From Microbulbifer sp. SAOS-129_SWC (lineage in GTDB: Bacteria > Pseudomonadota > Gammaproteobacteria > Pseudomonadales > Cellvibrionaceae): DNA of 64,000 bases. Position numbers and translations under genes: made by a program. The notes under the pieces were generated by a model. It made no database searches and was not told the DNA's origin. It saw nothing but the letters and a program-made list of their open reading frames with translations. Location of the stretch: positions 4,149,001 through 4,213,000 of the forward strand of contig NZ_CP155567.1 of the NCBI RefSeq assembly GCF_039696035.1. Reading direction: 5' to 3'. Every line of letters starts with the position of its first letter. Positions within the stretch are counted from its first letter, which is position 1. Positions 1 to 7,865 of this stretch are shown piece after piece.

Positions 1-600
1 GGCAATCCGTATCGGCGCCGTCGGGCGTGCATACAGGGTTTGCAGGTACTCCCGCAACCGCGGCGCATCATCGAGCAGCTGCGCCGCATCGGCCCAATCG
101 AGCGTATGCGCCGCGTTGAAGTCGGCCACGCTCAGCCGCTCGCCGACGATAAATTCCCGCCCCTGCATATGCTGCTCGAGTACGGCCACCATCCTTCGGC
201 ATTCGCGCTGCGCCAGCTCCACGTCCTGGGGCAACCGTTTGTCCTCCGGGTACAGGCTGGTGTGCCGCGCGATGCGCCACAGGGGTTGCTCGATCTCGGT
301 GACGAGAAAGAACAGCCAGCGGTACATCTGCGCGCGCTCTTCCAGTGACTGCGGAATAAACCCCGCTTCCGGGTACTTCTCGGCCAGGTAGAGCTGGATC
401 GCGGCGGACTCGGTCAGCACGAAGTCGCCGTCTACCAGCACCGGGACTTTGGCGGCGGGGTTGAGGGCGAGGAAGTCTTCCGTGTGCGCCTCGCCCTTCA
501 TCAGGTCGACCGGGTGGCTTTCGTATTCCAGCCCCAGTTCATTCAGCAGCCACATAACGCGCAGTACGCGGGTTGGCGGTGTTCCGTAGAGTTTGAGCAT
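1..600 (-). CDS. Glutathione S-transferase family protein (partial, C-terminus outside window)
   Basis: Reading the complement from the ATG at 600 gives 200 uninterrupted codons running off the window edge. The N-terminal thioredoxin-like half begins MLKLYGTPPTRVLRVMW and carries the GST-typical NPAAKVPVL cis-proline region and an LTESAAI glutathione-binding loop at about residues 50-70. The C-terminal half has the all-alpha GST pattern, including FIVGERLSVADF. GSTs conjugate or reduce electrophiles with glutathione in the cytoplasm; the substrate cannot be told. It is the last visible gene of the minus-strand run that starts with the ECF sigma factor and may be co-transcribed, 64 bp after the YCII gene. 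Partial, so the length is unknown. Confidence 0.85.
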   Translation of the reverse strand, partial: MLKLYGTPPTRVLRVMWLLNELGLEYESHPVDLMKGEAHTEDFLALNPAAKVPVLVDGDFVLTESAAIQLYLAEKYPEAGFIPQSLEERAQMYRWLFFLVTEIEQPLWRIARHTSLYPEDKRLPQDVELAQRECRRMVAVLEQHMQGREFIVGERLSVADFNAAHTLDWADAAQLLDDAPRLREYLQTLYARPTAPIRIA

Positions 601-664
601 CTGCAGCCCCGCTGTCGGTTCCGATTGAGTTATCCACAGCCGCACCGCGGCTGTGTGGCCGGCC

Positions 665-1015
665 TCAGGCTGTGGGTATCGCCTTGCACTCCATCACTTC
701 CACGCTGTTGCCGGGGAAGATGGTGAAGTGCGGGTGCCCTTCAAACAGTTTGGCCGCGGCGTCGTGGGATTCCGCTTCCACGATCACATAGCCGGTCATG
801 TTGTTGCGGATGTCGGTAATGCCGTCGGGATCGATGCGCTTGGTCTTGCCCAGCGGGCCGCCGGACGCCACCAGGATTTCTTTATGCTTGTCCATCCACG
901 CATGCCAGGCGGCCATGCCCTCCTGCATGCGTTGCTCGCGCTCCGCATCACTGAGGTGGTCCCACTTCTGCATTGAGTCCGGGGTGCCGATATAAATGGC
1001 GAGGTAGCTGTTCAC
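665..1015 (-). CDS. YCII-related domain protein
   Basis: A 116-residue protein beginning MNSYLAIYIGTPDSMQKW with the ferredoxin-like fold pattern of the YCII family; the second half (GYVIVEAESHDAAAKLFEGHPHF) is the most typical part. It lacks the DGPF tetrapeptide seen in the neighbouring paralogues. YCII proteins are small and mostly of unknown function, some acting as dehalogenase-like or muconolactone-isomerase-like enzymes. It is preceded by AAGGAGACACCGTG-type spacing with a clear AGGAG, which supports this ATG. It sits 70 bp after the SRPBCC gene in the same direction and is probably part of the sigma-factor-linked cluster. Confidence 0.85.
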   Translation of the reverse strand: MNSYLAIYIGTPDSMQKWDHLSDAEREQRMQEGMAAWHAWMDKHKEILVASGGPLGKTKRIDPDGITDIRNNMTGYVIVEAESHDAAAKLFEGHPHFTIFPGNSVEVMECKAIPTA

Positions 1016-1085
1016 GGTGTCTCCTTGTGCTGGCGGTATCTATTGCGGTGGCAGTCAGGTTTATTGTCGGCCGGGTTAATAGTAG

Positions 1086-1529
1086 TCACTGATCGATTTC
1101 CGGTTCGACCAGGCGGGCCAGGGCGAGCAGAGATTCCTGCCAGCCGAGATAGCACATCTCCACCGGAATCATTTCGGGAATGCCTTCCTGGACGATGCTT
1201 AGCTCGGTGCCACAAATTACGGTTTTCAGGGTGATGGTCACGTTCATGGTGCCGGGCAGGTTCGGGTCATCGAATTTGTCGGTATAGCGGATCAACTCGC
1301 TTTCGACCAGCTCCTGGTATTCGCCGCCGAACGAATGGCTGTGCCCGTTGGTGAAATTGGTAAATGAGGCTTTGAAGCTGCCGCCCACCCTGGCATCCAG
1401 GTGTTCGAAGTCGGCGGTGAAGCCGTCGGGCGGCATCCATTTGGCCAACGCCTGCGGCTGCAGGAAAGCGCGGTATACGCGCTCCGCCGGCGCGCGCAGG
1501 ATGCGGTGAAGACGCACGGTACCCGTCAT
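1086..1529 (-). CDS. SRPBCC / AHSA1-type START-like domain protein
   Basis: A 147-residue protein starting MTGTVRLHRILRAPAERVY. The pattern of the Aha1/SRPBCC family is clear: APAERVYRAFLQPQALAKWMPPDGF at the start, then a GGSFKASF turn, and a final GWQESLLALARLVE helix. These proteins form a hydrophobic helix-grip cavity that binds small ligands; the ligand is unknown. The open frame extends upstream, but this ATG has AGGAGCAACCTT in front and overlaps the stop of the preceding DGPF gene as ATGA (1526-1529), so the two are translationally coupled. AHSA1-type proteins often occur in ECF-sigma/DGPF clusters, which fits its place here. Confidence 0.88.
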   Translation of the reverse strand: MTGTVRLHRILRAPAERVYRAFLQPQALAKWMPPDGFTADFEHLDARVGGSFKASFTNFTNGHSHSFGGEYQELVESELIRYTDKFDDPNLPGTMNVTITLKTVICGTELSIVQEGIPEMIPVEMCYLGWQESLLALARLVEPEIDQ

Positions 1530-1930
1530 AAGGTTGCTCCTGTTGTGTTGGCCGCGTTGCCGCCGGCTTGGTTGCCTTTTTCCATCAGTTCCCGCGCCGG
1601 GCGGACTTCCACCGAGCCGTAACGGGCCGGCGGGATCTTGCCGGCCAGGGCGATGGCTTCGTCGAGATCCTGCGCTTCGAGCATGTAAAAGCCGGCGAGC
1701 TGCTCCTTGGTCTCGGCAAAGGGGCCGTCGGTGGTGGTGACGCGGTTGTCGCGCACGCGCACCGTGGTGGCGGTGCTGGTGGGCAGCAGCGGGCTGCCGG
1801 TGATGTAGTGGCCGCCTTCGCTCAGGCGCGCGACGCATGCCTTGCATTCCTGGTTCAGCGCGTCCCATTCCTGCTGCGACAGGCGGTCCATGATTTGTTC
1901 GTCGTAATAAACCAGTGCCAGGTACTTCAT
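1526..1930 (-). CDS. DGPF (YCII-family) domain protein
   Basis: A 134-residue protein, MKYLALVYYDEQIMDRLSQ, with the signature TDGPFAETKEQLAGFYMLEA near the middle. This is the DGPF motif of the YCII subfamily that is genetically linked to ECF42 sigma factors. It also has the SVEVRPARELM C-terminal strand. Function is unproven; the family is thought to bind or process small molecules. It is 17 bp downstream of another DGPF gene and overlaps the start of the SRPBCC gene by four bases, so it is almost certainly in one transcript with both. An ATG at 1930 preceded by AAGGAGCAATGA supports the start. Confidence 0.9.
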   Translation of the reverse strand: MKYLALVYYDEQIMDRLSQQEWDALNQECKACVARLSEGGHYITGSPLLPTSTATTVRVRDNRVTTTDGPFAETKEQLAGFYMLEAQDLDEAIALAGKIPPARYGSVEVRPARELMEKGNQAGGNAANTTGATL

Positions 1931-1947
1931 TCATTGCTCCTTATGTT

Positions 1948-2304
1948 TCAGTAATGGTGGTCTTCGCACACCGGGCGAATCTCAATAGTGCCGAAACGCG
2001 CGGATGGCCACTGTGATGCAATGCGGATTGCCTCGTTGAAATCCTGCGCCTCGATCAGGAAAAAACTGTCCAGCTGCTCGCGGGTCTCGGCAAAGGGGCC
2101 GTCGCTCAGCAACGGACAGTGGTCGCGCATGTGCAGGGTGGCGGCGCTCGCTGCGCTCTGCAGTGCTTCTGACGCCAACAGTTGCCCGCTTGTGTGCAGG
2201 GCTTCCACAAAGGCGAGGGTTTCGGCGCGCAGCGCCTGCCATTCCGCCGGCGACATGGCGCGAAATTTCTCTTCTTCGTCGTAGGCAAGGCACAGGTATT
2301 TCAT
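1948..2304 (-). CDS. DGPF (YCII-family) domain protein
   Basis: A 118-residue protein starting MKYLCLAYDEEEKFRAMS with the signature SDGPFAETREQLDSFFLIEA and a terminal RFGTIEIRPV strand. It aligns by eye with the next gene downstream, indicating tandem duplication and divergence. The open frame continues 20 codons upstream, but those codons do not resemble the family, and the chosen methionine starts the conserved MKYL(C/A)L strand. It lies between the YCII-PhnB fusion (71 bp upstream) and the second DGPF gene (17 bp downstream). The role is unknown; linkage to the ECF42-type sigma gene suggests membership of its regulon. Confidence 0.88.
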   Translation of the reverse strand: MKYLCLAYDEEEKFRAMSPAEWQALRAETLAFVEALHTSGQLLASEALQSAASAATLHMRDHCPLLSDGPFAETREQLDSFFLIEAQDFNEAIRIASQWPSARFGTIEIRPVCEDHHY

Positions 2305-2375
2305 TGGCTGGCATTCCGGCTTGGAAGCCTCCCTCAACGAGCGGGAGGAGGTATCGGTTCGCACACTTGCCTGCG

Positions 2376-3209
2376 TTATTGCTCTGCCGGGGCATCGCAG
2401 TTGACCACCCAGGCAATGCCGAAGCGGTCGGTAACCAGGCCGAAGCCCTTTGACCAGAAGGTTTCACTGAACGGCATGTCGATGGTGCCCTGGTCGGCCA
2501 GGCCGTTGAACGCGATGCGGGTGCGCTCCACATCCGGGTAGCTGACCTGCACGTGGAATCCCTGTGGCTTTTGATAGCGTTCCGGCTCCACATCACAACC
2601 CATCAGCTTCAATTTGCCGATGGCGATACGGCCGTGCAGGACTTTCTCCCGCCATTCCTCGTCGACATCACCGGCCATGGGGGATTCGGCGTAGGTCATC
2701 ATCATCTCGATTTCGCCGCCAAGTACGTCGGCGTAAAACTGCAGCGCCTCGGCGCAGCGGCCGTTGAAACAGACCAGCGTAGAAATGTTGGCAGGCTGGC
2801 GCTCGAGGCGTGCGGCCATGTTCTTGTGCACCTCGAGGCCGTCGCCGCTGTCGAAATCTTCCATCTCGAACAGCTGGCGCAGCTCCAGCGAGACGTTGCG
2901 GTCGCCGTCCAGTGCCGGCCACTGCTTCGCCCGCTCGATGGCTTCGGTCTTGGAGGCCGCTTCGAACACAGTGAAGCCGGCCAGCAGTTCGTGGGTTTCG
3001 GTAAAGGGGCCGTCGGTCACTAGCGGCTGGCCGTCGCGGAAATCGATCCTGGCGCCATAGCGGCTGGCCTTGAGGCCGGTGCCATCGACAAACACGCCGT
3101 CTTTCACCATCTGCTCGTTGTAGCGCCCCATGGCTTCCAGCAGCGCCTGGCTGGGCATGACTTCGGCTTCGGTGTTGGCGTCGGCCTTGCGCATAATCAT
3201 GAACTTCAT
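2376..3209 (-). CDS. DGPF/YCII domain fused to PhnB-like VOC domain
   Basis: A 277-residue two-domain protein. Residues 1-120 (MKFMIMRKADANTEAEVMPS...) form a YCII domain with VTDGPFTETHELLAGFTVFEA. Residues from about 133 onward (STLVCFNGRCAEALQFYADVLGGEIEMMMTY) form a PhnB/3-demethylubiquinone-methyltransferase-like VOC domain ending FGLVTDRFGIAWVVNC. The chosen ATG has GGAGCAGGCAAG upstream; 15 extra upstream codons are open but not family-like. It is the first gene after the ECF sigma factor and directly follows the predicted ECF42 promoter. A DGPF-VOC fusion suggests that both domains act on the same small molecule. This is inference, as no catalytic role is visible. Confidence 0.88.
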   Translation of the reverse strand: MKFMIMRKADANTEAEVMPSQALLEAMGRYNEQMVKDGVFVDGTGLKASRYGARIDFRDGQPLVTDGPFTETHELLAGFTVFEAASKTEAIERAKQWPALDGDRNVSLELRQLFEMEDFDSGDGLEVHKNMAARLERQPANISTLVCFNGRCAEALQFYADVLGGEIEMMMTYAESPMAGDVDEEWREKVLHGRIAIGKLKLMGCDVEPERYQKPQGFHVQVSYPDVERTRIAFNGLADQGTIDMPFSETFWSKGFGLVTDRFGIAWVVNCDAPAEQ

Positions 3210-3285
3210 CTTGCCTGCTCCTTGGTTGATTCCGTATCCGCGGGAGACTGCCACTAAGCAGGCGCCAGCGGGTTGGTTTGATGGT

Positions 3286-3314
3286 TAGTCGCACCGGGCG
3301 GGAGCCATTCGACA
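3286..3314 (-). promoter_or_regulatory. Predicted ECF42-type promoter of the DGPF gene run
   Basis: On the minus strand TGTCGA (3309-3314) is followed after exactly 17 bp by CGAC (3288-3291), about 80 bp before the start of the YCII-VOC gene. The published ECF42 target motif has TGTCGA at -35 and CGA(A/T)C-like bases at -10, so both elements and the spacing fit. An A/T run directly upstream (3322-3335) resembles an UP element. Inferred from sequence only. Confidence 0.6.
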
Positions 3315-3318
3315 GGGC

Positions 3319-3338
3319 CGCAAAAAAAAATTTTTGCG
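3319..3338 (-). other. A/T-rich hairpin upstream of the ECF promoter
   Basis: CGCAAAAA (3319-3326) pairs with TTTTTGCG (3331-3338) around a four-base loop. It lies between the sigma-factor stop and the TGTCGA box. It could act as a terminator for the sigma gene or, as A/T tract, as an UP element for the downstream promoter. The sequence does not decide. Confidence 0.35.
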
Positions 3339-3356
3339 CAATACGGCCAGGGCGTG

Positions 3357-4622
3357 TCAGCCGGCGTCCAGCTCGGCGAGGCGGCGAGAGAGGAAACGCT
3401 GTTCCGGGCCCTGCTGAGCCAGCGCCAGCGCGCGCTGGTAGGCGGCGCGCGCCTGGTCTTTTTGCCCCAGGCGCCGGTACAGGTCGGCGCGGGCGGCGTG
3501 GGACAGGTGGTAGTCGGTGAGTGCGCCGCGGGCGAGCAGGGCATCGATCAGCTGCAGGCCCTGGGCGGGGCCATCGCGCATTGCCACGGCCACCGCGCGG
3601 TTGAGCTCGACCACCGGCGACGGGGCCAGTTCGAGCAGGGCGTCGTAGAGGCCGACGATCTGCGCCCAGTCGGTGGCCGCCACGGAAACGGCTTCGGCGT
3701 GCACGGCGGCGATGGCGGCCTGCAGCGTGTAGGGGCCGTAGCGGCGGCTGGCCAGTGCGCGCAGTACCAGGCCGGTGCCCTCGCCGATCTGCTGCTGGTC
3801 CCACAGGGTGCGATCCTGCTGCTCCAGCAGGATCAGGTCACCGCCGGCGGAGACACGCGCGGCGCGGCGCGAGTCCTGCAGCAGCAACAGCGCCAGCAGG
3901 CCCTCGGCTTCGGGTTCCGGCAGCAGCTGGCACAGCAGGCGCGCGAGGCGAATGGCTTCCGCGGCCAGGTCGTGGCGGATCAGGTGGTCACCGGCGGAGG
4001 CGGAATAGCCCTCATTGAAGATCAGGTAGATCACCTGCAGGACACTGCCGAGACGTTCCGGCAACTGGCCGCCTTCCGGCACCTGATAAGGGATTCTGGC
4101 ATCGCGGATTTTCGCCTTGGCGCGCACGATACGCTGCGCCAGCGTCGGCGTGGCGGTGAGGAAGGCGCTGGCAATTTCTTCGGTGGTGAGGCCGCACACT
4201 TCGCGCAGCGTCAGCGCCAGCTGCGCCTGCGGCGCCAGGCTCGGGTGGCAACAGGTGAAGATCAGGCGCAGGCGGTCGTCGGCAATGCCGTGTGCTTCCA
4301 CTTCCTCAGTCGCCAGTTCCGCTTCGAGGCGCTCGGCCACCTCCTCGTAGGACACGTTAAAGCGCGCCTTGCGGCGCAGCTGGTCGATCGCCTTGAAGCG
4401 CCCGGTGGACACCAGCCAGGCGCGCGGATTGGCCGGCATGCCCTCCTCGGGCCACTGCGCCAGCGCGGCGGCGAAGGCCTCGTGCAGGGCCTCCTCGGCC
4501 AGGTCGAAATCCCCCAGCAGGCGGATCAGGGTGGCGAGCACGCGGCGGGACTCCGCCTGGTAGAGGCGGTCGATTTCGGTTTGGGCGTCGGGGGACATAG
4601 GCGTAATCGCTGCGGTGGGCAC
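3357..4622 (-). CDS. ECF-family RNA polymerase sigma factor with C-terminal TPR-like extension (ECF42 type)
   Basis: A 421-residue protein, roughly twice the length of a classical ECF sigma factor. The N-terminal third holds sigma region 2 (LIRLLGDFDLAEEALHEAFAAAL, then NPRAWLVSTGRFKAIDQLRR). Region 4 follows at about residues 120-190 (LTLREVCGLTTEEIASAFLTATPTLAQRIVRAK). The remaining ~230 residues form a helical TPR/SnoaL-free extension (YDALLELAPSPVVELNRAVAVAM...RADLYRRLGQKDQARAAYQRAL). This architecture and linkage to DGPF genes are the hallmarks of group ECF42, where the extension replaces an anti-sigma factor in control. No anti-sigma gene is present. It probably drives the promoter at 3286-3314. 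The start MPTAAITPMSPD is one option; MSPD is the alternative. Confidence 0.9.
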   Translation of the reverse strand: MPTAAITPMSPDAQTEIDRLYQAESRRVLATLIRLLGDFDLAEEALHEAFAAALAQWPEEGMPANPRAWLVSTGRFKAIDQLRRKARFNVSYEEVAERLEAELATEEVEAHGIADDRLRLIFTCCHPSLAPQAQLALTLREVCGLTTEEIASAFLTATPTLAQRIVRAKAKIRDARIPYQVPEGGQLPERLGSVLQVIYLIFNEGYSASAGDHLIRHDLAAEAIRLARLLCQLLPEPEAEGLLALLLLQDSRRAARVSAGGDLILLEQQDRTLWDQQQIGEGTGLVLRALASRRYGPYTLQAAIAAVHAEAVSVAATDWAQIVGLYDALLELAPSPVVELNRAVAVAMRDGPAQGLQLIDALLARGALTDYHLSHAARADLYRRLGQKDQARAAYQRALALAQQGPEQRFLSRRLAELDAG

Positions 4623-4749
4623 CGTGTGCTGTTCTTATGACATTATTAGGCAAACCCGGTGTCAGGTAATATATTGGGTCCACGTGGATTTTTTACCGCA
4701 AAATTTCCACGCACGCCATTACCTCATATTACACACGGCGGGAATCCCG

Positions 4750-5118
4750 ATGATCGACTTCGAAAACAAGAGCGTGTTCAAGCTCAAACAGAATCCGGGC
4801 TACGCGGACAAGGTGGCACCGCTGCTGCTCGACGGCGAGGAGATTCTCGATTCCTACAAATCCATGCGCGACGGTGTGGTGTTCACCAGCAAGCGCATTA
4901 TCGCGGTGAATGTACAGGGCATTACCGGCAGCAAGAAGGATTTCACTTCCCTGCCCTATAAGAATATCGTCGCCTATTCGGTGGAGACTTCCGGCACCTT
5001 CGATATCGACAGCGAGCTGGAGCTGTACTTCTCCGCGCTGGGCAAGGTGCGCTTCGAGTTCAGCGGCAGGTCGCGGATTATGGATATCGCGCACTATATC
5101 GCCCGCTATGCGCTGTAA
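4750..5118 (+). CDS. Small PH-domain-like protein (bPH family)
   Basis: A 122-residue protein starting MIDFENKSVFKLKQNPGYADKVAPLLLDGEEILDSYKSMRDGVVFTSKRIIAVNVQG. The pattern of an E-x-I-hydrophobic strand, then DGVVFTSKRIIAVN, then a KKDFTSLPYKNIVAYSVETSGTFDIDSELELYFSALGKVRFEF core, is that of the bacterial PH (bPH_1/DUF1696-like) fold. These are cytoplasmic beta-sandwich proteins of largely unknown function. The frame is open further upstream, but the family match begins at this ATG. It is divergent from the ECF sigma gene and followed by a separate gene after 62 bp. Confidence 0.8.
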   Translation: MIDFENKSVFKLKQNPGYADKVAPLLLDGEEILDSYKSMRDGVVFTSKRIIAVNVQGITGSKKDFTSLPYKNIVAYSVETSGTFDIDSELELYFSALGKVRFEFSGRSRIMDIAHYIARYAL

Positions 5119-5180
5119 CCGCGCGCGCTAACTTTTGAGCGCCACCACCGCCCCCAACCGCAGCCAGAGAAAAAACCACG

Positions 5181-5909
5181 ATGTCCAGATTGTTTGAAGA
5201 ATTAGATAGCCAGGCCTCGCCCCTCGGTGAGATCTCCCTGCGCCGGCGGCGCATTCCCGCGCTGGGTGACCGGGATATTTACGAAGTAAAACTCGGCGAA
5301 GAGTTCCTGATGTCGAGCATGTTCGTAGAGGCGGAAGAGGCGCTGTCGACGCTGGGCCTGGCGGCGGTGCAGGGCGATAAGCTCGATGTCGTGGTCGGCG
5401 GCCTGGGCCTGGGCTATACCGCCGTGGCCGCCCTGAAAGACGCGCGGATCGCCGAGCTGCTGGTGGTCGAGGCGCTGGACACCGTGATCGGCTGGCACAA
5501 GGACGAAAAGGTGCCGCTCGGCCAGATCCTCAATGCCGATCCGCGCAATCGCTATGTGCACGGCAGCTTCTTCGATCTGGCCACCGCCCCGGCGACGGGC
5601 TTTGACCCGCACAACCCCGGCAAGCAGTTCGATGCCATCCTGCTGGATATCGACCACTCCCCCAGCGAATACCTGAACGCCGCCAACGCCAGCTTCTACA
5701 CCAGCGCAAACCTGGCCCTGATGGCGGAGCAGCTCAAGCCCAACGGCGTCTTCGCCATGTGGTCGCAGAACCTTCCCGAGGCGGATTTCGAGGCGTTGCT
5801 GCGAACGGTGTTTGCGACGGTCGAGTCCCATGTGGTTTCTTTCTACAACCCGTTTTTAAGCGGCGAGTCGACCAACTCGGTGTATGTGTGCGTGAAGGGC
5901 GACGCCTGA
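5181..5909 (+). CDS. Spermidine-synthase-like / class I SAM-binding protein
   Basis: A 242-residue protein with a Rossmann core: LDVVVGGLGLGYTAVAAL (glycine-rich nucleotide loop), LLVVEALDTVIGWH (acidic end of strand 2), and FDAILLDIDHSPSEYL as the strand-4 motif. This is the layout of polyamine aminopropyltransferase-like proteins (spermidine synthase fold), but the canonical aminopropyltransferase signature and an SpeD partner are absent, so the donor and acceptor are unknown. It is most likely a cytoplasmic transferase or methyltransferase. Start: ATG at 5181, with CCAGAGAAAAAACCACG upstream. It stands alone, with no close neighbour on the same strand. Confidence 0.78.
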   Translation: MSRLFEELDSQASPLGEISLRRRRIPALGDRDIYEVKLGEEFLMSSMFVEAEEALSTLGLAAVQGDKLDVVVGGLGLGYTAVAALKDARIAELLVVEALDTVIGWHKDEKVPLGQILNADPRNRYVHGSFFDLATAPATGFDPHNPGKQFDAILLDIDHSPSEYLNAANASFYTSANLALMAEQLKPNGVFAMWSQNLPEADFEALLRTVFATVESHVVSFYNPFLSGESTNSVYVCVKGDA

Positions 5910-6134
5910 CCACCTGGCTGCGCAACCTTGGCGTTACCCCCTGTATGGCCATGACCGGCAGTGGCTGGTAGCGGCTGCGCAGCAGCCTCCCGCTGATCAA
6001 TTTTCACACAAATTCCTCGACACTCGGCCCGCCAGCCCGTATAGTGCGCGGCCCGCTGGCCGGCTGTGCGCCGGCGGCTGCCATTGCTCACTCTTATTAG
6101 TTGTGCCCACCTCCAAGCTCCCGGGAATACGCTC

Positions 6135-7742
6135 TTGATTACCACCGCGAACATCACCATGCAGTTCGGTGCCCAGCCGCTGTTTGAGAACATCTCTGCC
6201 AAGTTCGGCAACGGCAACCGCTACGGCCTGATCGGGGCCAATGGCTGCGGCAAGTCCACGTTTATGAAGATCCTGAGCGGGGCGCTGGCGCCGAGCGCCG
6301 GCAATGTGTCGATGGAGCCGGGCACCACCCTGGGCATCCTCAGCCAGGACCAGTTCGCGTTCGAGGAGCACACCGTGGTGGACGCGGTGATCATGGGCGA
6401 TACGCGCCTGTGGGAAATCAAGCAGGAACGCGACCGCATCTACTCGCTGCCGGAAATGAGCGAGGAAGACGGTATGCGCGTGGCGGAGCTGGAGGTGCAG
6501 TTCGCCGAGCTGGACGGCTATAGCGCCGAGAGCCGCGCGGGCGAGATTCTGCTGGAGGCGGGTATCGAGGAATCCCTGCACTTCGGCCTGATGAAACAGG
6601 TGGCGCCGGGCTGGAAGCTGCGCGTACTGCTGGCACAGGCGCTGTTTGCCGACCCGGACATCCTGCTGCTGGACGAACCCACCAACAACCTGGATATCCA
6701 CACCATCCACTGGCTGGCGGAAGTACTGAACCAGCGCCGCAGCACCATGATCATCATTTCCCACGACCGCCACTTCCTCAACCAGGTGTGCACGCACATG
6801 GCGGATATCGATTACGGCGAGCTGCGCGTCTTCCCCGGCAACTACGAGGATTTCGTCGCCGCTTCCACGCTGATCCAGGACCAGCTGCACGCGGAGAACG
6901 CGAAGAAGACCGCCGAGCTCGAAGAGCTGCAATCGTTCGTCAACCGCTTCTCCGCCAACGCGTCCAAGGCCAAGCAGGCCAGCTCGCGCGCGAAGAAGAT
7001 GGAGAAGATCAAGCTGGAAGAGGTCAAGCCGTCCAGCCGGGTGAAGCCCTACATCACCTTCCAGCAGAGCAAGAAGCTGCACCGGCAGGCGCTGACACTG
7101 GAAGACCTGGCCCACGGTTTTGACGGCGAGACGCTGTTTGCCGGTGGCGAGATGATTCTGGAAGCCGGTGCGCGCCTGGCGGTGATCGGCGAGAACGGCG
7201 TGGGCAAGACCACCTTGCTGCGCTGCCTGGTGGACGAACTGCAGGCCAACAACGGTGTGGTGAAGTGGTCGGAAAACGCCGCCATCGGCTACTGCCCGCA
7301 GGACAGCAGTGCGGATTTCGACAACGATCTCACCATCTTCGAGTGGATGTCGCAGTGGCGCCTGCCCAAGCACGACGACCTGGCCGTGCGCGGTATCCTA
7401 GGCCGCCTGCTGTTTACCGCCGACGACGCCAACAAGAAAGCGCGCGTATGCTCCGGGGGCGAGAAGAACCGCCTGCTGTTCGGCAAGCTGATGATGGCCG
7501 ACACCAACGTGCTGATCATGGACGAGCCCACCAACCACCTGGATATGGAATCCATCGAGGCGCTGAACAAGGCGCTGTCACAGTACGAGGGCACGCTGAT
7601 CTTCGTCAGCCACGACCGCCAGTTCGTCTCCTCACTGGCCACCCGCGTACTGGAGATCAAGGACCACAAGCTGTACGACTTCCAGGGCACCTACGACGAG
7701 TACCTGGCCGACCGCGCCAGGGCGGAAGCCCAGGCGGCCTAG
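6135..7742 (+). CDS. ybiT: ABC-F family ATPase, YbiT-type
   Basis: A 535-residue protein with two ABC ATPase domains and no membrane segment, matching E. coli YbiT over its whole length ([20 protein letters not shown] at the start). Motifs include Walker [10 protein letters not shown] and GENGVGKTT, Walker [12 protein letters not shown] and [11 protein letters not shown], and the signature [11 protein letters not shown]. The inter-domain linker rich in K/R and A ([17 protein letters not shown]) is typical of ABC-F proteins, which bind the ribosomal E site and influence translation. The frame has no ATG before 6159, which would truncate the first strand; TTG at 6135 gives the family-consistent N-terminus with GGGAA about 10 bases upstream. 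A strong terminator follows. Confidence 0.93.
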   Translation: MITTANITMQFGAQPLFENISAKFGNGNRYGLIGANGCGKSTFMKILSGALAPSAGNVSMEPGTTLGILSQDQFAFEEHTVVDAVIMGDTRLWEIKQERDRIYSLPEMSEEDGMRVAELEVQFAELDGYSAESRAGEILLEAGIEESLHFGLMKQVAPGWKLRVLLAQALFADPDILLLDEPTNNLDIHTIHWLAEVLNQRRSTMIIISHDRHFLNQVCTHMADIDYGELRVFPGNYEDFVAASTLIQDQLHAENAKKTAELEELQSFVNRFSANASKAKQASSRAKKMEKIKLEEVKPSSRVKPYITFQQSKKLHRQALTLEDLAHGFDGETLFAGGEMILEAGARLAVIGENGVGKTTLLRCLVDELQANNGVVKWSENAAIGYCPQDSSADFDNDLTIFEWMSQWRLPKHDDLAVRGILGRLLFTADDANKKARVCSGGEKNRLLFGKLMMADTNVLIMDEPTNHLDMESIEALNKALSQYEGTLIFVSHDRQFVSSLATRVLEIKDHKLYDFQGTYDEYLADRARAEAQAA

Positions 7743-7771
7743 GGCTCCACTTGGCATTTGGGCCGCCCATT

Positions 7772-7811
7772 AAAAAAGCCGGCGTGAACTCTGTGTCACG
7801 CCGGCTTTTTT
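7772..7811. terminator. Bidirectional intrinsic terminator between ybiT and ompW
   Basis: A perfect 10-bp stem (7778-7787 with 7796-7805, GCCGGCGTGA / TCACGCCGGC) is preceded by six A and followed by six T, so it can end the plus-strand ybiT transcript and the convergent OmpW transcript. Confidence 0.9.
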
Positions 7812-7865
7812 ATGCTTCACCGTGCAGGTGAAGCGCACCTGACAAGGTGCGCTGGAGACCAGTGA

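Noticed and set aside
3354..4640. Plus-strand open frame opposite the ECF sigma factor
   Set aside because: Low-complexity Gly/Ala/Gln/Arg composition with no domain, and the minus-strand frame clearly encodes a sigma factor.
5997..7373. Minus-strand open frame opposite ybiT
   Set aside because: ybiT matches its family along its full length, so the antisense frame is a shadow.
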